A stretch of 64,000 nucleotides of DNA from positions 131,865-195,864 of the forward strand of contig JAQWDK010000004.1 in the NCBI GenBank assembly GCA_028705495.1, in the 5' to 3' direction. Below are positions 1 to 8,877 of this stretch, in pieces (position 1 is the stretch's first letter; each line of letters starts with the position of its first letter). Both the position numbers and the translations under genes were made by a program. Origin of the DNA: Eubacteriales bacterium. Its GTDB lineage: Bacteria > Bacillota > Clostridia > Oscillospirales > CAG-382. The notes below the pieces were generated by a model. That model had not been told where the DNA came from, did no database searches, and saw nothing but the letters and a program-made list of their open reading frames with translations.

Positions 1-80
1 TCATTTGCATGCCTCCATATATTAAATTTTGAGTGTTCTATATAGATAGACGTGGCAAATGAAAAAAGGATGTATAAATA

Positions 81-112
81 AAAAAAGCAATTACCGCCTG
101 CATAAGTAATTG
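81..112 (-). terminator. possible minus-strand hairpin terminator
   Basis: A 7-bp inverted repeat, CAATTAC (88-94) and GTAATTG (106-112), is followed on the minus strand by a T-rich tract (complement of 81-86). It could be a second stop for the hflK transcript, or belong to a feature beyond the window edge. Apart from this and the hairpin at 210-241, I see nothing recognisable in bases 1-322. Confidence 0.4.
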
Positions 113-204
113 ACCTTTATATTTAGCAGAATTTACAGTCTTTATTTTTGTGCTGATATCGGTAATCTCATGAATAATTATCCCTGTCCTTTGCTTTAAG
201 AATA

Positions 205-245
205 ATAAATGCCGCCGTTCGCTTTTCGCGTGACGGCGGCATTTT
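205..245. terminator. GC-rich hairpin terminator downstream of hflK-like gene
   Basis: The perfect arms TGCCGCCGT (210-218) and ACGGCGGCA (233-241) enclose a CG-rich loop. Plus-strand reading continues into ATTTTAAT and minus-strand reading into ATTTATTATT, so it could work both ways. It lies about 80 bp beyond the stop codon of the minus-strand hflK-like gene and probably ends the foldase/SPFH transcript. Confidence 0.7.
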
Positions 246-322
246 AATACATAACCATTTAAAATTTGCTGTTTTAATTTATACGCTATGCTGATTACGC
301 CGTTATCTGCCGGAATATTGTA

Positions 323-1462
323 TCATTCACCCACGCTTATCCCGTTTTTCAAGCTCGGATCAAACAGTTTTACATCAATGCTCTTGTCTGAAGAGTCAAC
401 AATATATTTCTTGACTTTAGGCATTATCTTTTCTAAAGTTTCCAAAAGCAACCTGTATTTTGTTGTGTCCTGCGTGTAAATTTTGCTGTTATTCTGATAC
501 TCTTCCAGAACACTCAAAAACTTATCCGCTTCGCCGGTCGCTTTGTTTACCTGTTCAGCCTTATATGCTTCAGCCTCTGATATCATTTTCTGGGCTTTTC
601 CTCTGGCTTCAGGAATCAGGCTGTTATAATAGCCCTTAGCCTGATTGATTTCCTTTTCCTTGTCCTCCTTCGCCGCGTTAACGTCACGAAACGCTTCCGC
701 TACAGATTCTGGCGGCACAACGGTTTGAATATTGAATTCTGTAATCTGAATGCCGGAGTCATAGGAATCTAAAATTTCCTGTGCGTACCCCATTACCGAA
801 ATTTGCGCCTGTACCTTTTCAGTGCTTAAAATATCGTCCACCTTCATATTAGTCATCAATCTGACCAGGGCTGATTCCACGCTAAATCGTACTAACTGTT
901 CGCTGTTGTTATTGACGTTGTATAAGAATTTTGAGGCATCCTTTACCTTGTAGTGGACAATTGCCTCAGAGGTAATAATGTTTTCATCACCCGTTAGAAG
1001 CTGTATGGCTTGTGGTGTGTCATCGGTGTGCATGTGTTCCGGCAAATTAAGGCCCACATCGGCTCTCCTAACCTCTGAAACATTTACTTTCTGCACTTGA
1101 TCAATCGGGAAAGGCAGCCGATAGTGTATCCCTTCGCTAACAGTCTGGGGAAGTACCGCGCCAAAACGCCGTATCACGGCTTGTTCACCCGGATCAACCA
1201 TATAGATGCCGGTCAGCATATATACAGCGAATAGTCCAATCAGCAAAGCGAAGACGGTTTTCTTGGGATTAAGATGGCTGAAAGCCTTTCGGATATCTTC
1301 AAATGTAGAATTGCCTTTTATCTTAAATTTACTTAATTTATTTCTTGCCCCTGAGATGAAGCGCCCTATATTAATTTGCTTCAAACGATCTTTTACATTA
1401 TTTATTCTATCTTTCTTGGACTTTTTTGAGGGTTCGGGTAGGTTGTTGAAGTCATCTTTCAT
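323..1462 (-). CDS. hflK: SPFH-domain membrane protein, HflK-like
   Basis: A 379-aa protein with a basic, lysine-rich cytoplasmic N-terminus (about 1-65), one membrane segment (about 69-88) and then an SPFH/band-7 domain beginning VDPGEQAVIRRFGAV. A charged coiled-coil region follows (about 265-330, rich in E, A and K). This layout is that of HflK, which with HflC forms a membrane-anchored cage that modulates the FtsH protease in other bacteria. The start is supported by AAGGAGA about 8 bases upstream of ATG. It is the last gene of a minus-strand run, 17 bp after the HflC-like gene. No ftsH is present in the window, so a link to FtsH is inferred from family knowledge only. Confidence 0.88.
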   Translation of the reverse strand: MKDDFNNLPEPSKKSKKDRINNVKDRLKQINIGRFISGARNKLSKFKIKGNSTFEDIRKAFSHLNPKKTVFALLIGLFAVYMLTGIYMVDPGEQAVIRRFGAVLPQTVSEGIHYRLPFPIDQVQKVNVSEVRRADVGLNLPEHMHTDDTPQAIQLLTGDENIITSEAIVHYKVKDASKFLYNVNNNSEQLVRFSVESALVRLMTNMKVDDILSTEKVQAQISVMGYAQEILDSYDSGIQITEFNIQTVVPPESVAEAFRDVNAAKEDKEKEINQAKGYYNSLIPEARGKAQKMISEAEAYKAEQVNKATGEADKFLSVLEEYQNNSKIYTQDTTKYRLLLETLEKIMPKVKKYIVDSSDKSIDVKLFDPSLKNGISVGE

Positions 1463-1479
1463 GTAAGCCGTCTCCTTTC

Positions 1480-2391
1480 TTAATCCCCAGTACCGCTGCC
1501 GCTAAGATATTTTAAAATTTCGGCAGTGGAAGGAAGTATGAGTGTTGTATTGCCGTCAATGGTCTTTTCATATGTTTCAAGTGTTCTGATAAACTCATAG
1601 AATTTTGGATCTTTTTGGAAGGCTTCTCCATATATACGAATGGCCTCAGCGTCGCCCTCGCCCTTAATTTGCTGTGCTTGCTTATAAGCTTCCGACAATA
1701 AAATCTTCTGTTCTTTTTCGGCATCCGCACGGATTTTCGCCGCTTCCTCGCTGCCTTCGGAACGATACTTTTTCGCCATCTGTTCGCGTTCCGCTTTCAT
1801 TCTGTCATATACGCTCTGCTTATTTGATTCAGGAAAATTAAGTACACGAATTTGTGTGTCAATAACTTCAATGCCATACTCGGAAGCCCGCTCATTGACG
1901 TAAGCTTTCGCTTCATCAATCATTTCGTCCAGTTTCAGCTTGTCGGCGTCCACATTTACGAGTTCTTCAAGATTATATTTACCGAATTGAACGCCCAGGC
2001 CGGAAGAAAACACGTCTAAAAGGCGGGCTTCGGCTCCTATTTTATCTTTTACCGTTTTTATATAGGTAACGGGATCAACAATCTTCCATGTGCCGTAATA
2101 ATCTATGGCTATGCTTTTCTTGTCCAGCGTTAAAAGCTCCAGCGAGTTCGTTTCATAAACCTGAACGCGTTTGTCCAATCTTTGAGCAGACTGAATGGGT
2201 TCCGGAAGTTTTATCCTCAAACCGGGCTGGGTAACTACGGAAACCGGATTGCCAAATTGTGTGACCACCACATATTCAGTTGTATCCACCTTGTAAATAA
2301 CCAGTGTCAAAAGAAACAAAATTCCAACGCCTATAATTCCGATCACAGCTTTTTTGCCAAGCTTATGATTTGTCTTTTTTTCCATTTCCAT
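1480..2391 (-). CDS. hflC: SPFH-domain membrane protein, HflC-like
   Basis: A 303-aa protein with a short basic N-terminus, one membrane segment (about 14-33) and an SPFH domain starting VDTTEYVVVTQFGNPV. The long helical stretch contains the RAEREQMAKKYRSEG-type segment typical of HflC. HflC partners HflK in the periplasmic or extracytoplasmic face of the membrane. The ATG shares one base with the stop of the preceding gene (TAATG), and an AGGAGG site lies inside the end of that gene, so the two are translationally coupled. Length matches the family. Confidence 0.9.
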   Translation of the reverse strand: MEMEKKTNHKLGKKAVIGIIGVGILFLLTLVIYKVDTTEYVVVTQFGNPVSVVTQPGLRIKLPEPIQSAQRLDKRVQVYETNSLELLTLDKKSIAIDYYGTWKIVDPVTYIKTVKDKIGAEARLLDVFSSGLGVQFGKYNLEELVNVDADKLKLDEMIDEAKAYVNERASEYGIEVIDTQIRVLNFPESNKQSVYDRMKAEREQMAKKYRSEGSEEAAKIRADAEKEQKILLSEAYKQAQQIKGEGDAEAIRIYGEAFQKDPKFYEFIRTLETYEKTIDGNTTLILPSTAEILKYLSGSGTGD

Positions 2392-3920
2392 TATTCGTTA
2401 CCTCCTGTAATATTGTTTTTGTTTGAGATCCATAACTCCGCGTTGTCTATTTTTATGTTTGCTCCAAGCAGAATTTTTTGAACATTGGGTAGAATCTTAT
2501 CCATCGACTCCATGTATAACCTGAACTCTGTAACACTTTTGGAGGCTGCGTATGCCGCTTGTCTTTCCTTAAATAAGGCGGCGTCGCCTTCTGCTGTTTT
2601 AATTTTTTCTATCTTATACGCTTCGGCCTGTGATACTTGTGTGTAAGCGTCCGCATTTGCTTTTGGGAGAATCGTATTTTTATAGGCCATTGCTTCATTT
2701 ATGTAGATCGCTCTGTCTTGTCTTGCGCTGGCCAAGTCTTGAAAGCTGGCTTTAACGCTATCCGGCGGCGCGGATTCCAATAGCTGAACGCCTACAACCT
2801 CTATTCCTGTATTGTTTTTATTCATTACCGCCTGTAACAAAGATTTTGCCTGCTGCTCGACATCTGATTTACCTTCCGTCAATAGATAATCTATGGTTTC
2901 GCGACCAACAATTGTGCGTATGCTTGTTGTCGCGCCCGCTCGAATTAAAGAATCCAGATTATTGACGTTCATTGCGTAATCCTTGGCATTGGCAACTTTA
3001 TAATGTACAGAAATATTTACGTTCAAAAGGTTAGTATCTCCAGTCAATAGTTCCTGGCTTTCGGTTGAGATTTTCTGCACGTTATCCTTTTTGACCAGCG
3101 TAACCTCCTCAAAAGGGAACGGCAGGCGGTAGTGGATACCGGGAGAAGCGTCCGCATTTACTACAGCGCCGAATCTTTGTACGATACCAACCTCATCCCA
3201 TTTTACAAAATAAACACCAGATAGCAGATATGCCGCGACTAAAACAGAGCCTGCCATTACATACATTTTTTTGCTTCCCTTAAAAGGAACATGGTGATGA
3301 TGATCCTCGCTGCTTTCCTGCGGATGCAGAAGTATCTTTATATTGGACATAAAAATTTCATATCCGGCAATCAGCATTAACACCATCGCTATAATCGCGG
3401 CAATTTTGTCAAGGCTGCTCATTCCAAACAGTGAGCCGAGCAATCCGACAAAAACCGCGATAGAACAATACATGTCCATTTTTGAATGGTAGCCGTCCGC
3501 TATCAGGCTTTGCGATCCTGTTTGATTGCCAACGTAGATTTTATATCTTGCCATGAAGTAGTTAATTATTACCCCAACAAAAGCGCCCGCTGCGACAAAA
3601 GGAACATGTTTCAGCTCTATGCCGTCATTTCCCATTGCATCGGCAAGAATCTCGACGCCCATATAGAAAATAAACAGGGATACAAAAATCGCGAGAATGT
3701 TTTCAGCTTTTTGGGTAACCTTTTTCAACTTCTTCGCGCCAAGGCGGGCGACAAGAAGCCCCAGTAAAACAACGGACGTTACAAATACGTCTGTAAAAGA
3801 ATGCCACGCATTAGCGGCAAGGCCGATGCTCCCTGAAAGATTTGCCAAAGAAAATCGCAAAATAATCAATATTATATTTGCAATCAGGGTGATAAGGATG
3901 GTTTTTTCCTTTCGCTCCAT
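2391..3920 (-). CDS. CDF transporter membrane domain fused to HflK-like SPFH domain
   Basis: A 509-aa two-part protein. Residues about 1-200 resemble the six-helix membrane domain of cation diffusion facilitators, with the paired metal-site motifs HSFTD (H40/D44) in helix 2 and HSKMD (H145/D149) in helix 5. The usual cytoplasmic C-terminal metal domain is missing. In its place are a DHHHH cluster (206-210), a seventh membrane helix (about 219-238) and a full SPFH domain with coiled coil resembling HflK. CDF proteins export Zn, Mn, Fe or similar ions by proton exchange; SPFH proteins scaffold membrane complexes. Whether it transports is unknown, but the metal-site residues are intact. It lies 13 bp downstream of the foldase gene and overlaps hflC by one base. 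Confidence 0.85.
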   Translation of the reverse strand: MERKEKTILITLIANIILIILRFSLANLSGSIGLAANAWHSFTDVFVTSVVLLGLLVARLGAKKLKKVTQKAENILAIFVSLFIFYMGVEILADAMGNDGIELKHVPFVAAGAFVGVIINYFMARYKIYVGNQTGSQSLIADGYHSKMDMYCSIAVFVGLLGSLFGMSSLDKIAAIIAMVLMLIAGYEIFMSNIKILLHPQESSEDHHHHVPFKGSKKMYVMAGSVLVAAYLLSGVYFVKWDEVGIVQRFGAVVNADASPGIHYRLPFPFEEVTLVKKDNVQKISTESQELLTGDTNLLNVNISVHYKVANAKDYAMNVNNLDSLIRAGATTSIRTIVGRETIDYLLTEGKSDVEQQAKSLLQAVMNKNNTGIEVVGVQLLESAPPDSVKASFQDLASARQDRAIYINEAMAYKNTILPKANADAYTQVSQAEAYKIEKIKTAEGDAALFKERQAAYAASKSVTEFRLYMESMDKILPNVQKILLGANIKIDNAELWISNKNNITGGNE

Positions 3921-3933
3921 AAACTTATTCCTC

Positions 3934-6537
3934 CTATTTCGATTTGGATTGTAATTTAGCTTGGGATTTAAGCATTTTACGCAATGTCCGGTTATATATG
4001 GTGAATTTTGAGTCTTTCAGCAACTTATTTTCCAGTTCGGCCGAAAGCTGTTCATGCTTTAAATCTTTAAGGTGCTCCTTGATTGTGTCAGTGGATTCTT
4101 CCAGAGTCATCTGATTTTGTTCGTTTTTCTCATGTACCTTAATAATATACAGGCCATTATCGCTTTCAATAGCTTTGCTTGTTTGGCCCTCCTGTAAGGC
4201 AAAGATGCTTTTACCTAATTCAAGGGGAAGATGATCTTGATAGACCCATTCGCTTATCTCGCCGCTCGATTGGGCTGTGCCGTCCTCGGAATATTGTTTG
4301 GCAACCTCCGCAAAATCGGTTCCGCTGTTTAAGAGAGCCAATGCTTCATCGGCCTTCTGGCGGGCTTGTTCTTTTTTTTCGCCGTCTGATCCCTCATCAA
4401 TCCAAATAAGGCTGATTTTGACTCTTGCGGCTGTAACCAATTTGCTCTTGTTCTCATTATAAAACTTAAGGATTTCTTCTTTAGTGGGATCGGTCAGGTT
4501 ACCCTCGACTTCATCCTTATGCATGATTTGGTAGAGGTATTGAATTTTCAATTCATCCGTTTTATGCTGATCCCCTGCGCCGGAAGTACTGTCCCCGACC
4601 TTCTCCAATAGCAGTTCCTTGGCGATGTACTGCTCTAAAAGCTGCTTCTTGGTTTCAAATGTCGAAAAGGCTGTTTGGTATTCCTCCGGGAGTTCCTTAA
4701 ATTCTGTGTGGAAATCTCCCAGCGTATATCTTTTGCTGTGAACGCTGAACAGGGCTTCATCTTTTCGCATGGTATATTCTTTATCCATATTCTCACGGCT
4801 CAGCACAGTTACAATTTCTTCCCTTACCTCGGATAGCTTCTTAGTGCCCGCGGGCGTAATGTTAACCAGCTTTGCAATACTTATGGAACCGTCGGCGGCA
4901 GTGATCGGATCGCTGATCTTTCCCGGAACCATCTTCCAGACCGCCGTTTCAAGTGTGGTGTCGCCGGATCCTTTTTCCAATGTACGTTTTTCCGCTTTTC
5001 CGTTTTGTCCGTAAGCAGCAGCGACATTATCGAAGCTCTCGCCGGAACCCAGTTTCCTTACCGCTTCTTCAACCTTTGTCTTCGCGTCGCCTGACGTGAA
5101 TTTAATTTCAAGGATTTCAGCGTTTTCAGGGGTTTGGTAATCAGCAGAATTTTTCTGGTAATAAGCTGTAATCTCATCATTCGTAGGCTCGCTTACTTTT
5201 AAAAGGTCGAAATTCACTTCCAGTCCTGCTGATTTTTTTAATTCCTCAATATATTGAGGGAAGAATTCCTCATCCTTTTTCGTTGCCAGTATGTCCCGAA
5301 TCTCATGCTCAACCTCGCTGAATTCCCGGTCGCCGTATGTGTCCCGGTTTTCATCATAATACTGTTGTACTTCCCATTTGGGAATAGACTCTGCGGTAAG
5401 CTCCTTTTCATGTATTTGATCTACAAGCTGGCTGACGCTTTCGTCATCCAGTAAATCTTTTAACCCGTGCCGTACGTCCTCACGCTGCGTAACACCTTGC
5501 TTTTCAGCCCATTCCATGATGATTTGCTCTGTCGCCATCATGTTGATCAACTCCCGATATCCTTCAAGAGAATCTACGGGGTGCAGCTCGCAATCTTCAG
5601 AATCCTCGCATTTTTCATGATCATAACCGTGCGTTTCGCAATATTGATGCTCCCTCTCTCTGACATTTTCCAACGCTAAAAAATCTTTAAGATCATCTAT
5701 TGTGATGTATTTTCCGTTATAGGAAGCGACAACATCCTCACCCGGCGGCCACGGTTCAGTAACGAACGCCCACAGAAACGCCCAATTATTATATATAAGC
5801 AATGAAGCAACAACAATGATTACAGTGATGGGCAAAGCAATTTTATAAAACTTAGAACGCTTTTTTTGCCTTAAAATCAGTTCAGGGTTATATAATACTT
5901 CATCGTCTGTGACTGTTTCGCCAGATAGACCGGCGTCATCCGAATATTCCCGGCAAATTAACCGAAGCGTGCTTATCAGATGCGTTCGGTATGCTTGCAG
6001 TGTTTCTGCGTCGTTTGTTAAATTGAGAACATCTTCTAATGATTCATCTGCCGCAGATGTTCCGTCAATAGGAGATTCATCTGCCGCCGTTTCGACGATC
6101 AAAGAAACACCATTTTTCACTTTGGCTTTAACCAATTCTCCAAGCGTAACCGGTTTTGTTTCCAAAGCATTATCATCCGGCAAGGCCGTAACATATTTGT
6201 CATCTGATAAGACTGGCTCGGTATTTTCGACGGATTTTGACTCATTAAGAAGTTTCAAAAATTCCGTAGAATACCCTATATCCTCCACGGCAATCTCGGT
6301 GGGTTCTGATTCATCGGGAAGCGCCGGACGCTCTGAAACATCGGGACGGGTGGGTTTAGTATCTGTGTCTTTGGGTTTTGCTTTTCTTCTTTTTTTCAGC
6401 AATGAAGAAAACCCGATAGCGTTAAGTAAATCAGAAACAACAGATTCGTCTTTGGGTTGTCCGATGCCGGGTGTTCCTTTTTCATTGTCCGAACCGCCGC
6501 CTATATCTTCTGCCCCATACTTGTTATCATCGTTCAT
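3934..6537 (-). CDS. membrane-anchored parvulin-type peptidyl-prolyl isomerase (SurA/PrsA-like)
   Basis: About 867 aa. A long acidic, Pro/Thr/Glu-rich cytoplasmic region comes first (about 1-225), then one membrane helix (about 232-255). The extracytoplasmic part has a SurA-N-like helical region and two parvulin-type segments. The first (about 470-570) looks degenerate. The second (about 700-800) is canonical, with FAEVAKQYSEDGTAQSSG-type sequence. Parvulins isomerise prolyl bonds and assist folding of secreted proteins. A Cys/His-rich patch at about 297-317 has three Cys and three His spaced like a metal or disulfide site. I chose ATG at 6537 because AAAGGGGG lies 9 bases upstream; a TTG seven codons earlier sits on that site. 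It is the first gene of the SPFH run, which suggests a membrane protein quality-control role. Confidence 0.82.
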   Translation of the reverse strand: MNDDNKYGAEDIGGGSDNEKGTPGIGQPKDESVVSDLLNAIGFSSLLKKRRKAKPKDTDTKPTRPDVSERPALPDESEPTEIAVEDIGYSTEFLKLLNESKSVENTEPVLSDDKYVTALPDDNALETKPVTLGELVKAKVKNGVSLIVETAADESPIDGTSAADESLEDVLNLTNDAETLQAYRTHLISTLRLICREYSDDAGLSGETVTDDEVLYNPELILRQKKRSKFYKIALPITVIIVVASLLIYNNWAFLWAFVTEPWPPGEDVVASYNGKYITIDDLKDFLALENVREREHQYCETHGYDHEKCEDSEDCELHPVDSLEGYRELINMMATEQIIMEWAEKQGVTQREDVRHGLKDLLDDESVSQLVDQIHEKELTAESIPKWEVQQYYDENRDTYGDREFSEVEHEIRDILATKKDEEFFPQYIEELKKSAGLEVNFDLLKVSEPTNDEITAYYQKNSADYQTPENAEILEIKFTSGDAKTKVEEAVRKLGSGESFDNVAAAYGQNGKAEKRTLEKGSGDTTLETAVWKMVPGKISDPITAADGSISIAKLVNITPAGTKKLSEVREEIVTVLSRENMDKEYTMRKDEALFSVHSKRYTLGDFHTEFKELPEEYQTAFSTFETKKQLLEQYIAKELLLEKVGDSTSGAGDQHKTDELKIQYLYQIMHKDEVEGNLTDPTKEEILKFYNENKSKLVTAARVKISLIWIDEGSDGEKKEQARQKADEALALLNSGTDFAEVAKQYSEDGTAQSSGEISEWVYQDHLPLELGKSIFALQEGQTSKAIESDNGLYIIKVHEKNEQNQMTLEESTDTIKEHLKDLKHEQLSAELENKLLKDSKFTIYNRTLRKMLKSQAKLQSKSK

Positions 6538-6610
6538 GACGCACCATCCCCCTTTCAATTCATTTCCATTAGGCAGTATAATAAAAAAATGTGGGGAATT
6601 TATGGGGATA

Positions 6611-6645
6611 AAAAAACTGTACCGAACTCTTTGTCCGGTACAGTT
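6611..6645 (-). terminator. rho-independent terminator after DUF1624 gene
   Basis: The perfect arms ACTGTACCG (6616-6624) and CGGTACAGT (6636-6644) are followed on the minus strand by a run of T residues (complement of 6611-6616). It lies about 20 bp past the stop of the minus-strand DUF1624 gene and separates that transcript from the foldase/SPFH genes. Confidence 0.85.
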
Positions 6646-6665
6646 ATCTTATTATCTATATTTAA

Positions 6666-7373
6666 TTAAATGAAATTAAAAACAACCCAGAATATTGCAA
6701 GTAATACAGGCTGATGGAAAAGGAAAATCCATAATGTTTGCCTTCCGCAAAAGTTTATAAATGGGCATTGAAAATCATATACCCATTTTGGTGCCCGATG
6801 TTCCAGCAACGGTTTAGCGAGGTATGTGCCGAAGAAAAACGCGAAAATCCACGGTATCAGAGGATAATAGTCTGCGCTGGAAAATCCGTTAGAAATAACG
6901 CCAATTGGAAATAAGAAGTTGATGTCGGAGTCGATTGGAAATAGAAAATAGGAAATGCTAAACAAAGCCGCAAAGAGCGGCAATGCGACAAAGCGCGGAA
7001 TGGCAGCCAGAGGTTTTTTCAATAAAGCAGTCAGCAGCATGGCGCTGCCCATAAAATGAAGGATGCCGAATCGTATAGCCAGATCAGGTGTAACAATAAA
7101 TGTTACCGCGGAAACCACACCCGCCGCTAAAATAACTATGATACCTCGCCGTATGGGATTGCGTGAAAGTCCTGTTGAAATACCGGATATGATGATAAAT
7201 GCCAAAGCAAAAATCAGCCAAATAATATTTATAATCGTTGTATCGAAAAGGGGTATTTGAACATTATAAAATGCCGTTAAATCAAAAACGGCATGGTAAA
7301 CGACCATACCGATAATGGCAAAGCCGCGAATAAAATCAAGAATATGGATGCGTCCTATATCATTTTTCATCAA
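6666..7373 (-). CDS. DUF1624/HGSNAT-type integral membrane protein
   Basis: A 235-aa protein with about seven hydrophobic helices. The N-terminal signature IHILDFIRGFAIIGMVVYH and the later FGILHFMG and PLIPWIFAFFFG motifs are those of the DUF1624/HGSNAT-like acyltransferase family. Relatives move acetyl groups across membranes, but most bacterial members are uncharacterised and I assign no substrate. It follows the histidine kinase gene by 45 bp on the same strand and ends in a strong terminator, so it is probably the third gene of the regulator-kinase operon. Confidence 0.75.
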   Translation of the reverse strand: MMKNDIGRIHILDFIRGFAIIGMVVYHAVFDLTAFYNVQIPLFDTTIINIIWLIFALAFIIISGISTGLSRNPIRRGIIVILAAGVVSAVTFIVTPDLAIRFGILHFMGSAMLLTALLKKPLAAIPRFVALPLFAALFSISYFLFPIDSDINFLFPIGVISNGFSSADYYPLIPWIFAFFFGTYLAKPLLEHRAPKWVYDFQCPFINFCGRQTLWIFLFHQPVLLAIFWVVFNFI

Positions 7374-7418
7374 GGTGCTCCTAAATGCGAAAAGTCTTCG
7401 GAAGAGCGTATTTTGATT

Positions 7419-8849
7419 TTAACCTAAAGATATGGGAATTTTATGGTGATTGTCAAAATCACCCCAAGGCAGGGATATGATAAAGGTTGTTCCTGTTTCC
7501 TTTTGGCTTTCTGCATATATTGTACCGCCGTGAGCTTCTATGATCGCTTTTGTAATGGAAAGACCGACGCCCATTCCGCCTGTCATATAACTGCGTGATT
7601 TATCGACCCTATAAAAGCGTTCAAAGATATGGGACAGTTCCTCGGCGGCAATACCGCTCCCTTCATCACAAACGCGCAATTCAATATGATTCTCTTGTTT
7701 TTCATATATAACAGTGACATTTTTCCCTTCCGGGGTATAATGAATGGCATTTGAAATCAGGTTTACCATACATTGTTTTAGACGAGGCATATTAGCATAT
7801 ATGGGGGCGGGGGATGGAATCTGCCCCATTAATCGAATGCCCTTGCTTTTAATTGTCATTTCAAAATCAGTAAAAATTGACTTGTATAAATCAATGAAAT
7901 CGAAATAATCACTTTCTATATGAGTGTTCTTGCTTTCCAGCGTATATAAATCCTGAAGCTGTGTCACAATTTGAGTAAGTCTCATGATTTCCACATGGCA
8001 GCTTTGCAGGCGTTCCGTACTTGGCTCCCATATCTTGTCTATCATAGCCTCCATATGGCTTTGGAGATTGTTTAACGGAGTCCGCAGTTCGTGAGCGACA
8101 TCTGCTGATAGCTGCTTTTTTTGCTGCTCATTTCTTTTAAGCTCCTCCGCCATCTCGTTGATCGAATTGATCAGCCTGGCGGTTTCCCGCATGGAAGTGG
8201 TTTCTTGGATTTGAACCTCAAAATCTCCACCAGCAATTTTTTGCGCGGCCTTAGTAGCTTTAACAATGGGAGCGGCAACGTGCCTCGCCATAAATATTCC
8301 AAATATAATTGCAATAAGCAGGAACACAACACCCAAAATGATAATCGACCGATTAAGTCCCTTGATAAGAATAAGTTCGTTATCATTCAGCGAATATGGC
8401 CCGTAATATCCCGCTGTAAGATAACCGACAACTTTATCATTATACTTCAGGTCATATGTATCTTCTGTATATCCTCCTTGAAAATTCGGATAAAGGCTGT
8501 GCATATTCTTATCCGTATGCTGTAACTGTATCATGCATTCCTGCGCTTTATGCTGCTGAATATCCCAATCAATTTCTTTTTTAAGTGTTTGAACGTGCAT
8601 GAAAATTCCGTTTTGCAGTGCCGCGTTTCCAATCATCTCCAACCCGTCGACATTATAAAGGTCTGTTCCTTCATCAAATTGCTGATTCACTTGACTGATA
8701 ATGCTGTCAATCTGTTGGCTCCGCTGGGTGATAGCGTAATTCTCGAATCCCTTGTCAACGGAAAAGTTAATCAATATGCCGAGAATAACAATGATCAGAA
8801 GTGAAATCAGAGAATATGAAGCTATCATCCTGCCTTTTAATGTGTTCAT
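7419..8849 (-). CDS. sensor histidine kinase (OmpR-partner type)
   Basis: A 476-aa protein with two membrane helices (about 10-32 and 168-188) flanking an extracytoplasmic sensor of about 135 residues. A HAMP linker follows (about 189-240). The HisKA box is DVAHELRTPLNN with phospho-acceptor H253, and the ATPase domain has NLISNAIHYT (N box), DEGSGIA (G1) and GGMGVGLSI (G2). All catalytic boxes are intact. It autophosphorylates in response to an unknown envelope signal and passes the phosphate to the regulator encoded 28 bp upstream. The sensor domain shows no family I recognise. Confidence 0.92.
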   Translation of the reverse strand: MNTLKGRMIASYSLISLLIIVILGILINFSVDKGFENYAITQRSQQIDSIISQVNQQFDEGTDLYNVDGLEMIGNAALQNGIFMHVQTLKKEIDWDIQQHKAQECMIQLQHTDKNMHSLYPNFQGGYTEDTYDLKYNDKVVGYLTAGYYGPYSLNDNELILIKGLNRSIIILGVVFLLIAIIFGIFMARHVAAPIVKATKAAQKIAGGDFEVQIQETTSMRETARLINSINEMAEELKRNEQQKKQLSADVAHELRTPLNNLQSHMEAMIDKIWEPSTERLQSCHVEIMRLTQIVTQLQDLYTLESKNTHIESDYFDFIDLYKSIFTDFEMTIKSKGIRLMGQIPSPAPIYANMPRLKQCMVNLISNAIHYTPEGKNVTVIYEKQENHIELRVCDEGSGIAAEELSHIFERFYRVDKSRSYMTGGMGVGLSITKAIIEAHGGTIYAESQKETGTTFIISLPWGDFDNHHKIPISLG

Positions 8850-8877
8850 ATTGTAGCTTACCTTTCATGTAATTGTA

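Noticed and set aside
323..2391. hflX-hflK-hflC as one locus
   Set aside because: hflX at 60.4 kb lies about 58 kb away next to an ABC-F gene; the shared names are historical.
5909..6673. A 254-codon open frame on the plus strand opposite the foldase gene
   Set aside because: It is antisense to the foldase, whose motifs, ribosome site and operon fit are clear, and its sequence is the low-complexity Ser-rich type expected from an acidic gene's reverse frame.
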